From: Candidatus Electrothrix rattekaaiensis
Lineage (GTDB): Bacteria; Desulfobacterota; Desulfobulbia; Desulfobulbales; Desulfobulbaceae
Assembly: GCA_032595675.1 (NCBI GenBank)
Contig: JAVQMD010000001.1
Span: 434,001-498,000 of the forward strand
Length of the DNA: 64,000 nt
Direction: 5' to 3'
A program made the position numbers and the translations under genes. A model generated the notes under the pieces. That model saw only the letters and a program-made list of their open reading frames with translations. It searched no databases and had not been told where the DNA came from. Positions 20,580 to 30,229 of this stretch are shown piece by piece; position 1 is the stretch's first letter; the number at the start of each line of letters is the position of its first letter.

Positions 20580-21752
20580 TTACTGATTGTTAAGACAGGT
20601 CTTGAATTCCTGAGTTATGCCCTTTAGGTCATAATTGTGAGCAGCAGCTTTAATACGTTTGATATATGCAGTAAGATTGTTTGTGGTGAGTAATCCTTTC
20701 TGTTCAGCCATCAATGTTAGAATTTTCGAGTTGATATCTTTATGGTAATGGCTCTGATCTTTATAATTGGCGATATTGCCGGTAAATTCAAAGTCATCAA
20801 AACCAAAAATATGGGTATTTGAAAATGAAGAAGATAGCTGGACAACATCTTCAATAAAGAATAAATATGATTGATAATAACTGATATCGTGCCGTTCCTG
20901 TATACTGTACCAAAGTCGTGAATAAGGAGGGAAAAAGAGCAGAAACTCTGTCTCGGGATGTTCCTTGATAAGAGATAGTATGTATTTTTCAAAGGTGCTA
21001 CGAGCATTAATTCGACAGTTTTCACTCAGCTTTTTACCCCACTTCGTATCCTGGCCTTTTTCTATTTCTTGGGAGAGGTTGATAATGAGCTGAAGAAATT
21101 CTTTAAAAGGTTGTGATTTCTTACTCCAATAACACCAAGCTTGTGTACCGCCAAATGCCTTGGCGTAATAGGGAAACCAAGGATAGAGTTCATGGAGAGA
21201 TCTTTTTCTGACACCTGGCACCTTTTTCATGCAGGACTTGGTTAAGTCCCAGCATTGGAAGAGCTGCACATCAAAATAAATGCGGAAGTCGTCCAGCGGG
21301 TTGCTGTTATAGAGAAAAGAATACTGCTCTGGAGGCAGATCTGTGCTGTATTGCCCCACCCCGACATAGGGCAGATGGTCTAACGAAATAATAACCTTAC
21401 GTACATCCTTTTTGCGAAAAAGATGTTTTAGGACAATATTCCGTTCGCTGAGCAGTGAACCGGCCATGGACAGGTTGATAAATTTTCCTCCAAGTTGATG
21501 AGAAGCTTCCTCGGTAGAAAAATTTTCCGCCATGCTGTTGCCTAATATAGCGGAATCAAAGGGATAGCTATTGATAAGCCCGGCATTCTGAAAGCGAGCA
21601 TTGTTGATAAAAACGGGATTTCTGAACCAAGGCTGATGAAAAAGTTGCCATGGGTCAAAGATAAATCCATAAAGCATGAGAATGCCGAATAGAGCGGCCA
21701 CCGTAGAGAAAAAATATACACCATACCGTTTTGATGACCTGTAAACACCCAT
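20580..21752 (-). CDS. SGNH-like membrane-anchored protein, MBOAT partner
   Basis: About 390 residues from the ATG at 21752 (a TTG at 21782 would overlap the upstream gene). One N-terminal membrane anchor (YGVYFFSTVAALFGILMLYGF) precedes a periplasmic domain beginning with AILGNSMAENF, which resembles the SGNH nucleophile block (Ser in GNSM), and a later SLAGSLL-like segment. Proteins of this kind encoded next to MBOAT genes accept the acyl group and attach it to the polysaccharide. The family assignment is by context and motif only; overall similarity to AlgJ or DltD is not evident. A DxxH motif is suggested by SHYHKD near the C-terminus. Confidence 0.65.
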   Translation of the reverse strand: MGVYRSSKRYGVYFFSTVAALFGILMLYGFIFDPWQLFHQPWFRNPVFINNARFQNAGLINSYPFDSAILGNSMAENFSTEEASHQLGGKFINLSMAGSLLSERNIVLKHLFRKKDVRKVIISLDHLPYVGVGQYSTDLPPEQYSFLYNSNPLDDFRIYFDVQLFQCWDLTKSCMKKVPGVRKRSLHELYPWFPYYAKAFGGTQAWCYWSKKSQPFKEFLQLIINLSQEIEKGQDTKWGKKLSENCRINARSTFEKYILSLIKEHPETEFLLFFPPYSRLWYSIQERHDISYYQSYLFFIEDVVQLSSSFSNTHIFGFDDFEFTGNIANYKDQSHYHKDINSKILTLMAEQKGLLTTNNLTAYIKRIKAAAHNYDLKGITQEFKTCLNNQ

Positions 21753-21757
21753 GTTGC

Positions 21758-23431
21758 TTAACCCAAAATCCGCTTCCACCAAGGCCGAGGCTGCTCAGGA
21801 GCTTGCAGCTGATCTGGAAAACAGAGCTGATGTGTATTGAAAAATTGCTGTACCCCTGTTTCTTTGAGTTTAATTTTGATCTCCAGAAGGTCCCCGGTGT
21901 CAATAACTTCTTGTTGCAGTTCCGGCAAAACAAATATCGGATCCTGCCCGTAGGAAAAAATAATATTCTTTTTTTCCGGAAATAGCCATTTTGCATCACC
22001 GGTCAAAAAAAGGATCTGGAAATCATTTGGATCGCTAAAGGATATAATATCAGATTGTTGCGTTTTGTTGTATACTGTAAGAGATGCAATTTCAATTATG
22101 CCTACCCGAATACCGGGGTCCAGACGAAGCCAAAGCGGCGATTCTTCTGCTGGCAGTTCAAAGGAGATTGTCGCCCATTCCTCGCTTCTATAATGTCGCC
22201 ACTGAGATTTTTCGCTGACAAATTTTCCCTGACCATCCCAATATAATTCAGCAAAGTTATTTTTATCTGTTTCCTTCCCGCGCCATATAGCCTTTTCCCG
22301 ATCTGAAAAAGACTTTTGAGCAGCAGCCTGAAAAAAAGGTCCTCTCGCCTCAAACAGTTCTTCTGTATATTGTTTGAGGTACTCTCTGCTTGTCGGTCGT
22401 TTGGCTGTTATTTCTACCAGTGCTTTTTCAAACAGATCAGCGCATTCTTCCCAATCCGGCCATTTAGAGGCGGTCTGTATCGCTCCCTGTTTGAGGCGTT
22501 CCAGCTCCTGTGGGTTTTCTTTGAGATGCCGAAGATAACGAATAACCTCTTCCTCCTCATCTCGGGCAACGACATAGCTGTTTTGATTATGAACAATGTA
22601 TTCGTCATGACCGGTGACATCATAAACCAAGGCCGTGCCGCCGCAGTGGAACATTTCCAACGGAGGGCCGAACATGCCTTCCACATAACTGAGCTTGAGT
22701 ACGAGGTCGCAGGAACGATAGATCTCTGCGGTTTCGTGAATAGAAACCTGAGAGAAGACCCTGTCAACATGCTCGTATTGATCAACAGGAGATGATGTGA
22801 GAAGCCAGATTTCATCGGCCCCTGCTTTTTTTGCCAGCCTAATGGAAGCGGGGACGTTTTTATAGGCAACATCAATTGGCCCTTCCACCAGGACTCGGAA
22901 GCGGCCCGGTTCACGGGGAGCAACGGCTTTTCCTTTGGCAGTATAGATGTCCTTGCGAATGCCGTTGCGCACCAGTTGGGGATAATTATTGTATTTTCTA
23001 TAGATGTAGTCCTGGATCCAAGCAGCCTCGGTAATGATCGGCAGGGCGTAGGAATAGGTTTTTTCGCAGATCTCCTGCCATACACCTATGTCTTTTGTCC
23101 TGTAGTTTGCCGGGTCCGGCTCTTCAAAAAAACGGGTCTCTATGGATTGGACAAAATAGGCGTAATGCGCGGCTTTGAGTTCATGAAGCAAGAAGGGGCT
23201 CTGCCACCAAGTTGCCAGTACCATATCAAAGGATTCCGCCTTGGCCTGTTCCAAAGTGAGCCATTCCAGTTCATGGGCAGATGAATGCCATGCATGTTCT
23301 TCTGGTGTCACCTCCTGCTTGGTTACCAGGATAACTCGATGCCCCTTTTTTTTCAGCCGGGAGGCATGTTCATAAATAACATAGGTTCCTCCGTTAATCC
23401 TTGGGGAACCCAGAAAAATACCTATTTTCAT
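21758..23431 (-). CDS. Glycosyltransferase (GT4/GT-B fold) with extra C-terminal domain
   Basis: 557 residues. The N-terminus MKIGIFLGSPRINGGTYVIYEHA is the GT-B donor-side Rossmann start with a glycine-rich loop. A middle region has PGRFRVLVEGPIDVAYKN and the donor-binding stretch KLSYVEGMFGPPLEMFHCG (Glu pair of GT4 enzymes) near 235-260. The last 170 residues, after about 385, form an additional beta-rich region that is not part of a basic GT4 enzyme. It probably acts in the cytoplasm on the exported polysaccharide. Five bases separate its stop from the next gene. Confidence 0.85.
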   Translation of the reverse strand: MKIGIFLGSPRINGGTYVIYEHASRLKKKGHRVILVTKQEVTPEEHAWHSSAHELEWLTLEQAKAESFDMVLATWWQSPFLLHELKAAHYAYFVQSIETRFFEEPDPANYRTKDIGVWQEICEKTYSYALPIITEAAWIQDYIYRKYNNYPQLVRNGIRKDIYTAKGKAVAPREPGRFRVLVEGPIDVAYKNVPASIRLAKKAGADEIWLLTSSPVDQYEHVDRVFSQVSIHETAEIYRSCDLVLKLSYVEGMFGPPLEMFHCGGTALVYDVTGHDEYIVHNQNSYVVARDEEEEVIRYLRHLKENPQELERLKQGAIQTASKWPDWEECADLFEKALVEITAKRPTSREYLKQYTEELFEARGPFFQAAAQKSFSDREKAIWRGKETDKNNFAELYWDGQGKFVSEKSQWRHYRSEEWATISFELPAEESPLWLRLDPGIRVGIIEIASLTVYNKTQQSDIISFSDPNDFQILFLTGDAKWLFPEKKNIIFSYGQDPIFVLPELQQEVIDTGDLLEIKIKLKETGVQQFFNTHQLCFPDQLQAPEQPRPWWKRILG

Positions 23432-23453
23432 AAGAAAGACAAGTGGGTTGGAA

Positions 23454-24602
23454 TCAGGTGGCTGAATCGGAAAACAAAGCTTTCATTTTGCGATAGGGAG
23501 CAGCTAAAATATTCCCCAGCAACCAGCGTTTCGATGCAAGGATATCATGCAGTTGTTTTTCTGCCGCTGCCAATCGTTCGTTTAGACTGTTGATAACAAG
23601 CTCCTGTTCTCGATAGAGGTATTTGTCGATAATGAATATCTGCTCCGGAGCAGGCGGAAGGCAGGCGGAAGGGATTTCACTTTTTTTATAGATAAGATTG
23701 AGCACGATTCGGGAAAAGGCAAGCGGTACATCAAGGCATTTAGCCTCGAAAAAATAGCGTAGCAGTTCTTCTTCAAGGGAGACATCCACCCAGCTCAAAA
23801 TTTCCTGTTCAAAGCCGTTGGCGACAAGGTATTTTCCATGATCCTTACCAAGGGCCAGTTCAAAATCGTGATAGCTCGCCCCTCTGCCCCATCGCATGAT
23901 GGAGGTGTCCAGATCTTGGCAGGAAAGAGATGCTGCATCGGTAAAACAATTGCCGAATCCTTCTCTTGGTGATCGGTCAGCGTAGCGAGCGTATAATTCT
24001 GTGGGCAGAAGATGCTGAAAAGGAAGAAGAGAAGTATGCGTATCAGTATATTGCAGCAGGTTCGGTGTCTCGGTGACGACCAATATTCCGTCGGGATTCA
24101 GCAGCTCCCAGCATAATTTTATAGTTTCATGACGCTCCTGAATCGTCTGGTGTTCAAGAACAGCAAAGAGGAGGATAATATCAACCCCGTCCGCGTGATT
24201 TTCCTTCAGAGTACCGACGAGATGCTGAGGTGCAACAAGATGCAGGGCTACATTATCAAACTCCATAACCTCCATGCGTACCCGTGCTCCAGAAAGGGCC
24301 TGTTCATCAATATCGTAACCGTCTATTTTTTTGACAAAATGGGCAAACGCAGCTGCACTCGAACCCGTGCCGCTGCCGATTTCAACAAGGGTTTTATCAC
24401 GCAGATCAATCTGTTTTGCGGTCCAAGGTACCACATGCTTCAAGGCCTTGTTATATCTCCTGTAGACATTGGCTTTGATGTCTTCTTTGCCGGTTTCTGT
24501 GGTCAGAAACTCCTGATCGTAATTTTTGAAATAGGTGGCCAGCAGGGCGTCCTCAATTCGGCGCAGCTTGTCGCTGTCTTGGATAATATACTCTTCATAC
24601 AT
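23454..24602 (-). CDS. SAM-dependent methyltransferase
   Basis: 382 residues. Class I motif I is visible as LVEIGSGTGSSAAAF (about 72-86), followed by the acidic IDGYDID at the end of strand beta-2 and IILLFAVLEH for motif IV. The C-terminus has a coiled segment (EQELVINSLNERLAAAEKQL). Placed between the exporter ATPase and the glycosyltransferase, it is a candidate for methylating the terminal sugar. In Wzt-type systems a terminal modification is what the carbohydrate-binding domain reads to end chain growth. That link is inference. Confidence 0.82.
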   Translation of the reverse strand: MYEEYIIQDSDKLRRIEDALLATYFKNYDQEFLTTETGKEDIKANVYRRYNKALKHVVPWTAKQIDLRDKTLVEIGSGTGSSAAAFAHFVKKIDGYDIDEQALSGARVRMEVMEFDNVALHLVAPQHLVGTLKENHADGVDIILLFAVLEHQTIQERHETIKLCWELLNPDGILVVTETPNLLQYTDTHTSLLPFQHLLPTELYARYADRSPREGFGNCFTDAASLSCQDLDTSIMRWGRGASYHDFELALGKDHGKYLVANGFEQEILSWVDVSLEEELLRYFFEAKCLDVPLAFSRIVLNLIYKKSEIPSACLPPAPEQIFIIDKYLYREQELVINSLNERLAAAEKQLHDILASKRWLLGNILAAPYRKMKALFSDSAT

Positions 24603-24693
24603 CGGTCTGCTTCCTGTACAGGTCGAGTTGGGTCAGTACGCTTTCAGCGGTCCGTTTGATTTTGAAATCAGCTACGGGATGAGAACGTTCCAT
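24595..24693 (-). CDS. Possible 32-residue leader ORF upstream of the methyltransferase
   Basis: ATG at 24693, reading MERSHPVADFKIKRTAES to a TGA at 24595-24597 that overlaps the methyltransferase start (24602) by 8 bases. It fills most of the 120-base gap after the ABC ATPase gene. I see no good ribosome site. It may be a translational coupling leader or simply chance. Confidence 0.22.
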   Translation of the reverse strand: MERSHPVADFKIKRTAESVLTQLDLYRKQTDV

Positions 24694-24722
24694 GTATATT
24701 GCACTGTAGAATGGTTTGGCGT

Positions 24723-26036
24723 TCATGTACTTGGTTTTACTGGGGTAATAGTTAGTTTTTTCAGATCATTGTTGAACATGCCGTGGATGGATCGTCCCGG
24801 CGTTACAGCGGTTATTGAGGCGATATCATGGGCCCAGCATTGTACAACATGCCCCAAGGGGATCAAACCTTGGCCGATTCCTACGGTAATGGTGTATTTA
24901 TAAGGGTATACTTCCGGCCATATGAATGAATACTCAACGAAATTATAGCCAGCATCAAGATGCAGGGCCGAAGCGTCAAGACAAAGGCTGTTTTCACCGA
25001 AGAGCGCATTGCCTATTCTGTCCTTGATGTTATATCCAAAGATGATCTCATTCATGTCTATGACAGCATGAACAAGCAATCGGATAGTGATGATGTCTCC
25101 CTGCTGTACCACGTTGATCGGCTTTCCCTGGCTGGTGATACTTAAGGACTCAATAGCAACCTGCTCAACACCAGAGCGTTTTTTATCAGGTACGCGTGTC
25201 CATTGGGGAAAATCATCTACGAGCTTTGCCATTTTTTCGGTAATATCTTGCGGTAACACCTCGGCCCGCTCTACAGTTTTTGTTTTTTCTCCCCCGCTGA
25301 AATGCTCGTCGTGGAGTATCTTGGTGTACTGATTGACCCCCTCCATCGGATCTCCGTCAAAGGCAACTTTGCCATTTTCCAGCAGCAGAACTCGATCGCA
25401 GAGGTTGATAATCGAGTGCATATCATGGCTGACCAGCACAATAGTGCAGCCTTCCATCATTTTCTGCATATGGGTCATACATTTTTGCTGAAAAAAGATA
25501 TCACCGACAGAAAGTGCCTCATCAACAATGAGGATTTCTGGCTTCACGCTGACCGCAGCAGCAAAGGCCAAGCGGATATACATACCGCTGGAGTAGGTTT
25601 TGACTGGCCGGTCGATAAATTCTCCAATATCAGCGAACTCTGCAATTTTCTGGAATCGTTCATCAGTATCTTTTTCAGAAAATCCCTGAATTGCCGTATT
25701 GAGATAAACGTTTTCCCTTCCGGTAAATTCTGGATTGAAACCAGCACCAAGCTCAAGCAGGGCAGAAATGCGTCCATCCACCGCCACAGTTCCTGAAGTA
25801 GGCTGCTGAATACCGGTGATGAGCTGAAGCAAGGAAGATTTGCCGCTACCATTTCTTCCGATAACACCGAGGGCTTGCCCTTTTTTGATATCAAAATTGA
25901 TATTATTGAGTGCGCAAAACGGCGTATGATATTTCTTGCCGTACGGATGAAATATCTCCAAAAGCCGATGCATCGGTTTCCGGTAGAGCGAGTATGTTTT
26001 GGTTACGTTATGAACCGAGATGGCCAAATCAGACAT
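24723..26036 (-). CDS. wzt: Polysaccharide ABC exporter ATPase, Wzt-like
   Basis: 437 residues. The nucleotide-binding domain (1-240) has Walker A GVIGRNGSGKSSLL, signature YSSGMYIRLAF, Walker B ILIVDEALSVGD and the switch His in LVSHDMHS. The region after about 290 (VAIESLSITSQGKPINVVQQGD) is the Wzt C-terminal carbohydrate-binding beta-sandwich. It powers export of a finished O-antigen or capsule chain across the inner membrane with the permease encoded 5 bases upstream. The C-terminal domain implies that chain-end modification is recognised before export. Confidence 0.93.
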   Translation of the reverse strand: MSDLAISVHNVTKTYSLYRKPMHRLLEIFHPYGKKYHTPFCALNNINFDIKKGQALGVIGRNGSGKSSLLQLITGIQQPTSGTVAVDGRISALLELGAGFNPEFTGRENVYLNTAIQGFSEKDTDERFQKIAEFADIGEFIDRPVKTYSSGMYIRLAFAAAVSVKPEILIVDEALSVGDIFFQQKCMTHMQKMMEGCTIVLVSHDMHSIINLCDRVLLLENGKVAFDGDPMEGVNQYTKILHDEHFSGGEKTKTVERAEVLPQDITEKMAKLVDDFPQWTRVPDKKRSGVEQVAIESLSITSQGKPINVVQQGDIITIRLLVHAVIDMNEIIFGYNIKDRIGNALFGENSLCLDASALHLDAGYNFVEYSFIWPEVYPYKYTITVGIGQGLIPLGHVVQCWAHDIASITAVTPGRSIHGMFNNDLKKLTITPVKPST

Positions 26037-26040
26037 AGGG

Positions 26041-26850
26041 TTACAGCACGTCGGGAAACTGAGGTTTCAGTTTCTTGAAAATATATGCACCGCTGGCCAG
26101 CATTCCAAGGGTGAACAGCCAGTAATACACAGTGTATGCTAGATGGTTCCAAAAGGGCTGAAAGGTAATAAATGAATCTCGATAACCCTGAATAATATAG
26201 TAGACAGGATTCAGCTTGAGAAACCATTGCACCTTAGGGGGCATCATTGTGATATCCCAGAAAATCGGGGTAACCCAGAAGCCGACCTGAAGGAGAACCG
26301 TGACCAGCTGGGCCACATCACGGACAAAGACGTTCAGCGCGGATAAGGTCCAGGAAATACCCAGGGCAAGCACTAACATGCAAAAGAGATAATAACCGGC
26401 CTGAAAATAGTACAGACTGAAAGGCATCTGCTGAAAGACCAGTAGGACAAGCAGCACGAGCAGAAAAATAGCATGAGTGACCATGCCGGACAAAATTTTT
26501 ACCACCGGCAGAATCTGCGGCGAAAAAATGGTTTTTTTCACCAGATGGCTATGGGCGACAATAATATTTGTTGAACCGCTGATAATATCGGAAAAGATGT
26601 ACCAAGGAGCTAGACCTGCTGTCAGCCAGACGATAAACGGTACATCGTTCAACGGTTTTGCCTTGAATCCCACGCTGAAAACAAACCAGAATACCGTGAT
26701 CATCACGAGCGGATGAATCAGGGTCCACAAGAGTCCGAGCGAGGATCCCACATACTGCGCACGTATCTCTCTGACCGCCATAGCGGTGATCAGGCGGCGT
26801 CGAGCATGGAGCAGGCGAAAAAAAGATAAAAGACTGTTCATGTCATGCAA
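26041..26850 (-). CDS. wzm: Polysaccharide ABC exporter permease, Wzm-like
   Basis: 269 residues, six membrane segments, ABC-2 type permease. Family features include the amphipathic start LITAMAVREIRAQYVGSSLGLLWTLIHPL and the C-terminal VTPIFWDITMMPP and NPVYYIIQGYRD. It forms the channel partner of the adjacent ATPase. As the first gene of the minus-strand cluster it probably follows the cluster promoter in the 26851-27153 gap. Confidence 0.93.
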   Translation of the reverse strand: MHDMNSLLSFFRLLHARRRLITAMAVREIRAQYVGSSLGLLWTLIHPLVMITVFWFVFSVGFKAKPLNDVPFIVWLTAGLAPWYIFSDIISGSTNIIVAHSHLVKKTIFSPQILPVVKILSGMVTHAIFLLVLLVLLVFQQMPFSLYYFQAGYYLFCMLVLALGISWTLSALNVFVRDVAQLVTVLLQVGFWVTPIFWDITMMPPKVQWFLKLNPVYYIIQGYRDSFITFQPFWNHLAYTVYYWLFTLGMLASGAYIFKKLKPQFPDVL

Positions 26851-27153
26851 AAATATATTACAGGGCGGATTTCTTAGAGCTGAGACAAGTTAAGGATAAT
26901 TACAGGAAGCGTTGCGAAAAAGCAACTTTTTTGTCGTCAATCTCTGGGAAGGTACATAATCATCTCCAGGTACTGCTTGCCGGGTCGGAAATCTTCCGGT
27001 ATGATAGCTTCTCTCCTATCATGCGAGGAAAAGAGGGAATGTGCCGATGTCGATTGAAGACGGAACAGCGATTCGCCCTGTGAGCATATCCTGCCATAAA
27101 TTTATCTTGGAAATGCCGTTTTCCTGAATATTACCCCCTAGCCTGTTGAACCA
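26851..27153. other. Divergent intergenic region between wzm and glyS
   Basis: About 300 bases that must hold promoters in both directions. It contains a small plus-strand terminator-like hairpin (26911-26932) and a perfect 7-bp inverted repeat ATGATAG / CTATCAT (27001-27007, 27016-27022) that could be an operator or hairpin. No gene seen. Confidence 0.4.
26911..26932 (+). terminator. Small intrinsic-terminator-like hairpin
   Basis: GTTGC GAAAAA GCAAC followed by six T residues on the plus strand. It lies upstream of both divergent genes, so it would only act on a short leader or antisense transcript starting inside or before wzm. The stem is short (5 bp). Confidence 0.35.
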
Positions 27154-29226
27154 ATGACACAATTACTTTTTGAAATCGGAACAGAAGAGATACCTGCTAG
27201 TTATATACAGCCTGCACTTGCCTTTATGGAACAGGCTGCTCAGGTGAAATTAAAGGAACTGGGGCTGCATTTCAGCGCGGTTCGCACCGTGGGAACTCCA
27301 CGTCGTCTGACCTTGGCTGTCGACGGACTTCAGACTCGCCAGGAAGATCGCCGTCAGGAACACACAGGGCCAGCCAAAATGGCTGCTTTTGATGCGGACG
27401 GGCAGCCGACCAAGGCCGCCCAAGGGTTTGCCCGTTCCCGAGGGGTTGCTGTGGAAGATTTGCAGATTATCGAAACCAAGAAGGGCGAGTACCTGATGGC
27501 GGTGGAGGAGATCAAGGGGCAGGAGACCAGTGAGTTACTTTCTGCTCTGCTGGATGAGCTTTTACGCTCTATTCCCTTCCCTAAATCCATGCGCTGGGCA
27601 GACAGCAGTATGACCTTTGCCCGTCCCCTCCAGTGGCTTTTGGCCCTGTATGACGGCAAGGTTGTTAATCTGACCATTGAAGGCGTACAGAGTGGGACAA
27701 CAACCTGCGGGCACCGTTTTATGCATCCTGAGCCAGTGGAGATTCGTGATTTTGACCATTATCAGGAAGTCTTAACGGCCAAGTCCGTGTTGGTTGACCA
27801 AGATGCGCGACGTGAGGCTGTCATTGAAACGGTCAAGAAGGCGGTAGGCGAGCGGGTAGGGGACAAAGGGCAGCCTGTTTTGGATGAAGGCCTGATTGAT
27901 ATTGTGACCAATTTGGTGGAAATTCCCTGGGGGATTTGTGGCAGCTTTGATGAGAAATTTCTGGCCCTGCCTGATGAGGCCCTGATCACCTCCATGCGTG
28001 AGCATCAAAAGTATTTTCCCGTGAAGGACAGCGAGGGGGCTCTGCTGCCCTTTTTCGTTGCCGTGAATAATACCGATGTTAAGAATAAGGCAATGGCAGC
28101 CAACGGGCATGAGCGTGTTCTGCGGGCTCGCCTTGAAGACGGGTTGTTTTTCTTTAACAAGGACAAAGAGAACCCCCTTGCCGATCGAATGAAGGATCTT
28201 TCCGGGATTATTTTTCAGCGTAAGCTGGGGACTATGGCTGAGAAGAGTGAGCGTCTGGTTGCTCTTGCCGCTTTTCTTGCGGAGCGACTGGCTCCAGACA
28301 TGCAAGAGGAGGCCAAGCGAGCTGCACAATTGGCCAAGGCCGACCTGCTGACCGAGATGGTCGGGGAGTTCCCTTCCTTACAGGGAATCATCGGTCGGGA
28401 TTATGCCCTGCTTGATGGCGAAAAGCCTGCGGTTGCCGATGCTGTGCATGAGCATTACCAGCCGGTTCGGGCAGGAGGGCAATTGCCTGCCTCTCTGCTC
28501 GGTGCTGTGGTCGGGTTGGCTGATCGAATGGACACGATGGCCGGTTGTTTTGCCATCAATGAGCGTCCTACCGGGAATAAGGATGCCTTTGGCCAGCGTC
28601 GGCTGGCCTTGGGAATGATCGCTCTTCTTCGTCATTATAATCTGCATATTTCTTTGGTAGAGCTGGCTGGACAGGCTTTGCAAGGCTATGCCGCCAAGGT
28701 AACCCCGGCAGAGGATACTCTGGAACAGCTCATCGATTTTATCCGTCTCCGTTTTGAAAACGACCTGATCGCTTCCGGGATGAAACAGGAGGTGGTTGAG
28801 GCGGCGACCTCGGCGGGTTTTGATGATCTGACAGATTGCTTGGCCCGGATAGAGGCCTTAGACAGTATGCGAAATCGGGAAGAGTTTGCCGTGCTGGCAG
28901 GTTCTTTTAAGCGAATCCGTAATATCACCAAGGGGAATCTCGAAACAGGGGTTGATCCTGCCCTTTTTGCTGAAGAGGCGGAAAAGGAGCTGTTCTCAAC
29001 CTGTACTGCTGTTCAGGAGCAGGTACGTCCGATGATCGAGAACCGGTCCTACAGCGAGGCCCTGGCAGCTATGTTGACCATGAAGGGCCCTGTGGATCGC
29101 TTTTTTGATGATGTTATGGTGATGGATGAGGATTTGGCAATACGGGCCAACCGATTAAATCTACTGACCGGTCTGGGTGACTTGGTTCGTCAGGTGGGTG
29201 ATATCTCCCGGATGCACGCAGAGTAA
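27154..29226 (+). CDS. glyS: Glycyl-tRNA synthetase beta subunit
   Basis: 690 residues, the usual length. It starts MTQLLFEIGTEEIPA, the family N-terminus, has MREHQKYFP and the HD-like region around GAVVGLADRMDTMAGCFAI, and ends in an anticodon-binding domain with FFDDVMVMDED. It joins GlyQ in the alpha2-beta2 enzyme that charges tRNA-Gly. glyQ normally lies immediately upstream. Here the upstream neighbour is the divergent polysaccharide exporter, so glyQ must be elsewhere. The gene ends at a strong hairpin terminator. Confidence 0.97.
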   Translation: MTQLLFEIGTEEIPASYIQPALAFMEQAAQVKLKELGLHFSAVRTVGTPRRLTLAVDGLQTRQEDRRQEHTGPAKMAAFDADGQPTKAAQGFARSRGVAVEDLQIIETKKGEYLMAVEEIKGQETSELLSALLDELLRSIPFPKSMRWADSSMTFARPLQWLLALYDGKVVNLTIEGVQSGTTTCGHRFMHPEPVEIRDFDHYQEVLTAKSVLVDQDARREAVIETVKKAVGERVGDKGQPVLDEGLIDIVTNLVEIPWGICGSFDEKFLALPDEALITSMREHQKYFPVKDSEGALLPFFVAVNNTDVKNKAMAANGHERVLRARLEDGLFFFNKDKENPLADRMKDLSGIIFQRKLGTMAEKSERLVALAAFLAERLAPDMQEEAKRAAQLAKADLLTEMVGEFPSLQGIIGRDYALLDGEKPAVADAVHEHYQPVRAGGQLPASLLGAVVGLADRMDTMAGCFAINERPTGNKDAFGQRRLALGMIALLRHYNLHISLVELAGQALQGYAAKVTPAEDTLEQLIDFIRLRFENDLIASGMKQEVVEAATSAGFDDLTDCLARIEALDSMRNREEFAVLAGSFKRIRNITKGNLETGVDPALFAEEAEKELFSTCTAVQEQVRPMIENRSYSEALAAMLTMKGPVDRFFDDVMVMDEDLAIRANRLNLLTGLGDLVRQVGDISRMHAE

Positions 29227-29251
29227 GCATTGCATAACGACATGCTGCAAT

Positions 29252-29286
29252 AAAAAAAGGCTGCCCGACAAGGCAGCCTTTTTTAT
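29252..29286. terminator. Bidirectional intrinsic terminator between glyS and ccsB
   Basis: AAGGCTGCC CGACAA GGCAGCCTT, a 9-bp perfect stem flanked by an A run on the left and a T run on the right, so it can end transcription from both convergent genes. Confidence 0.85.
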
Positions 29287-29314
29287 TTAAACACCTCAGG
29301 TGCCGCGCCCTTCC

Positions 29315-30169
29315 TTAGCTGGCCCCGTAACTGTGCAACCCTGCCAAAAGAAAGTTGACACCGAAATAGGTGAAAAAAACAGAAAGAAAGCCCAGTATCG
29401 CCAGCCAAGCAATGCGAGAGCCGTTCCAGCCCTGAGTGAATCGAGCATGCAGAGCCAAGGCATAGACAAACCAGGTAATAATGGACCAAGTTTCCTTGGG
29501 GTCCCAGCTCCAATAGGTACCCCATGCCTCGTTGGCCCAGACAGCCCCGGTGATAATACCGGCTGTCAGCCACATGAAACCGAAGATAATGGTTTTATGG
29601 GTCAGATCGTCAAGCACGGGCAGTTCTGGAAGGCTGGAAAGCAGGTTATTCTGCGAGAGTTTGCGTTTGACTGCAAGATTTTTGAGAAGATAGAAGATAC
29701 CGACACCGGCGGCAACGGCAAAGGCTCCGTAGCCGATAAAGCAGGTAATAACATGGGCGAGCAGCCAGTTGGATTGGAGGGCTGGGACCAGTGGGCTGAT
29801 ATCCTGGTTAATTCTCGTGGAAATAGAGGCATAGGCCATAGTGGTGACCGCCAAGGGCATAACAAAGGCACCCAGTACGCTGGCTTTGAACTTCAATTCC
29901 AGCAGGATGTAAAAGAGGGTTGTACACCAAGCAAAGAAGACCAGCGACTCATACATATTGGTCAAAGGAGCATGGCCTATACCGACTTGGTAGGATTCAT
30001 GCCAGCGTAGGCCTAGAGCCCCTGTGTGGATCAGAACACCGATGCTGGCCAGGATCAGCCCGACCAACCCGATCTTTTTATGACGGAAAACGAGCAGGCC
30101 GATATAAAAAGCCGCAGAGAGCAGGTATATTATGGTGGTATAACCAAAGAGTTGAGAACTGTTTATCAT
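29315..30169 (-). CDS. ccsB: Cytochrome c biogenesis protein CcsB/CcsA-type (heme handling)
   Basis: 284 residues, about eight membrane helices. It has the tryptophan-rich heme-binding motif WGTYWSWDPKETWS (about 220-233) with flanking His residues (HVITCFIGYGAF, ALHARF) that define the CcsA/CcmC superfamily. NMYESLVFFAWC is conserved near residue 88. With ResB it forms the system II heme lyase that exports heme and attaches it to apocytochromes in the periplasm. It follows resB by 60 bases on the same strand. Confidence 0.94.
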   Translation of the reverse strand: MINSSQLFGYTTIIYLLSAAFYIGLLVFRHKKIGLVGLILASIGVLIHTGALGLRWHESYQVGIGHAPLTNMYESLVFFAWCTTLFYILLELKFKASVLGAFVMPLAVTTMAYASISTRINQDISPLVPALQSNWLLAHVITCFIGYGAFAVAAGVGIFYLLKNLAVKRKLSQNNLLSSLPELPVLDDLTHKTIIFGFMWLTAGIITGAVWANEAWGTYWSWDPKETWSIITWFVYALALHARFTQGWNGSRIAWLAILGFLSVFFTYFGVNFLLAGLHSYGAS

Positions 30170-30229
30170 GTATCTGTCCGATAGGTAGTGAGTTATGCGT
30201 GATCAATATTTTTTGGTGAAGTTCTGAAG

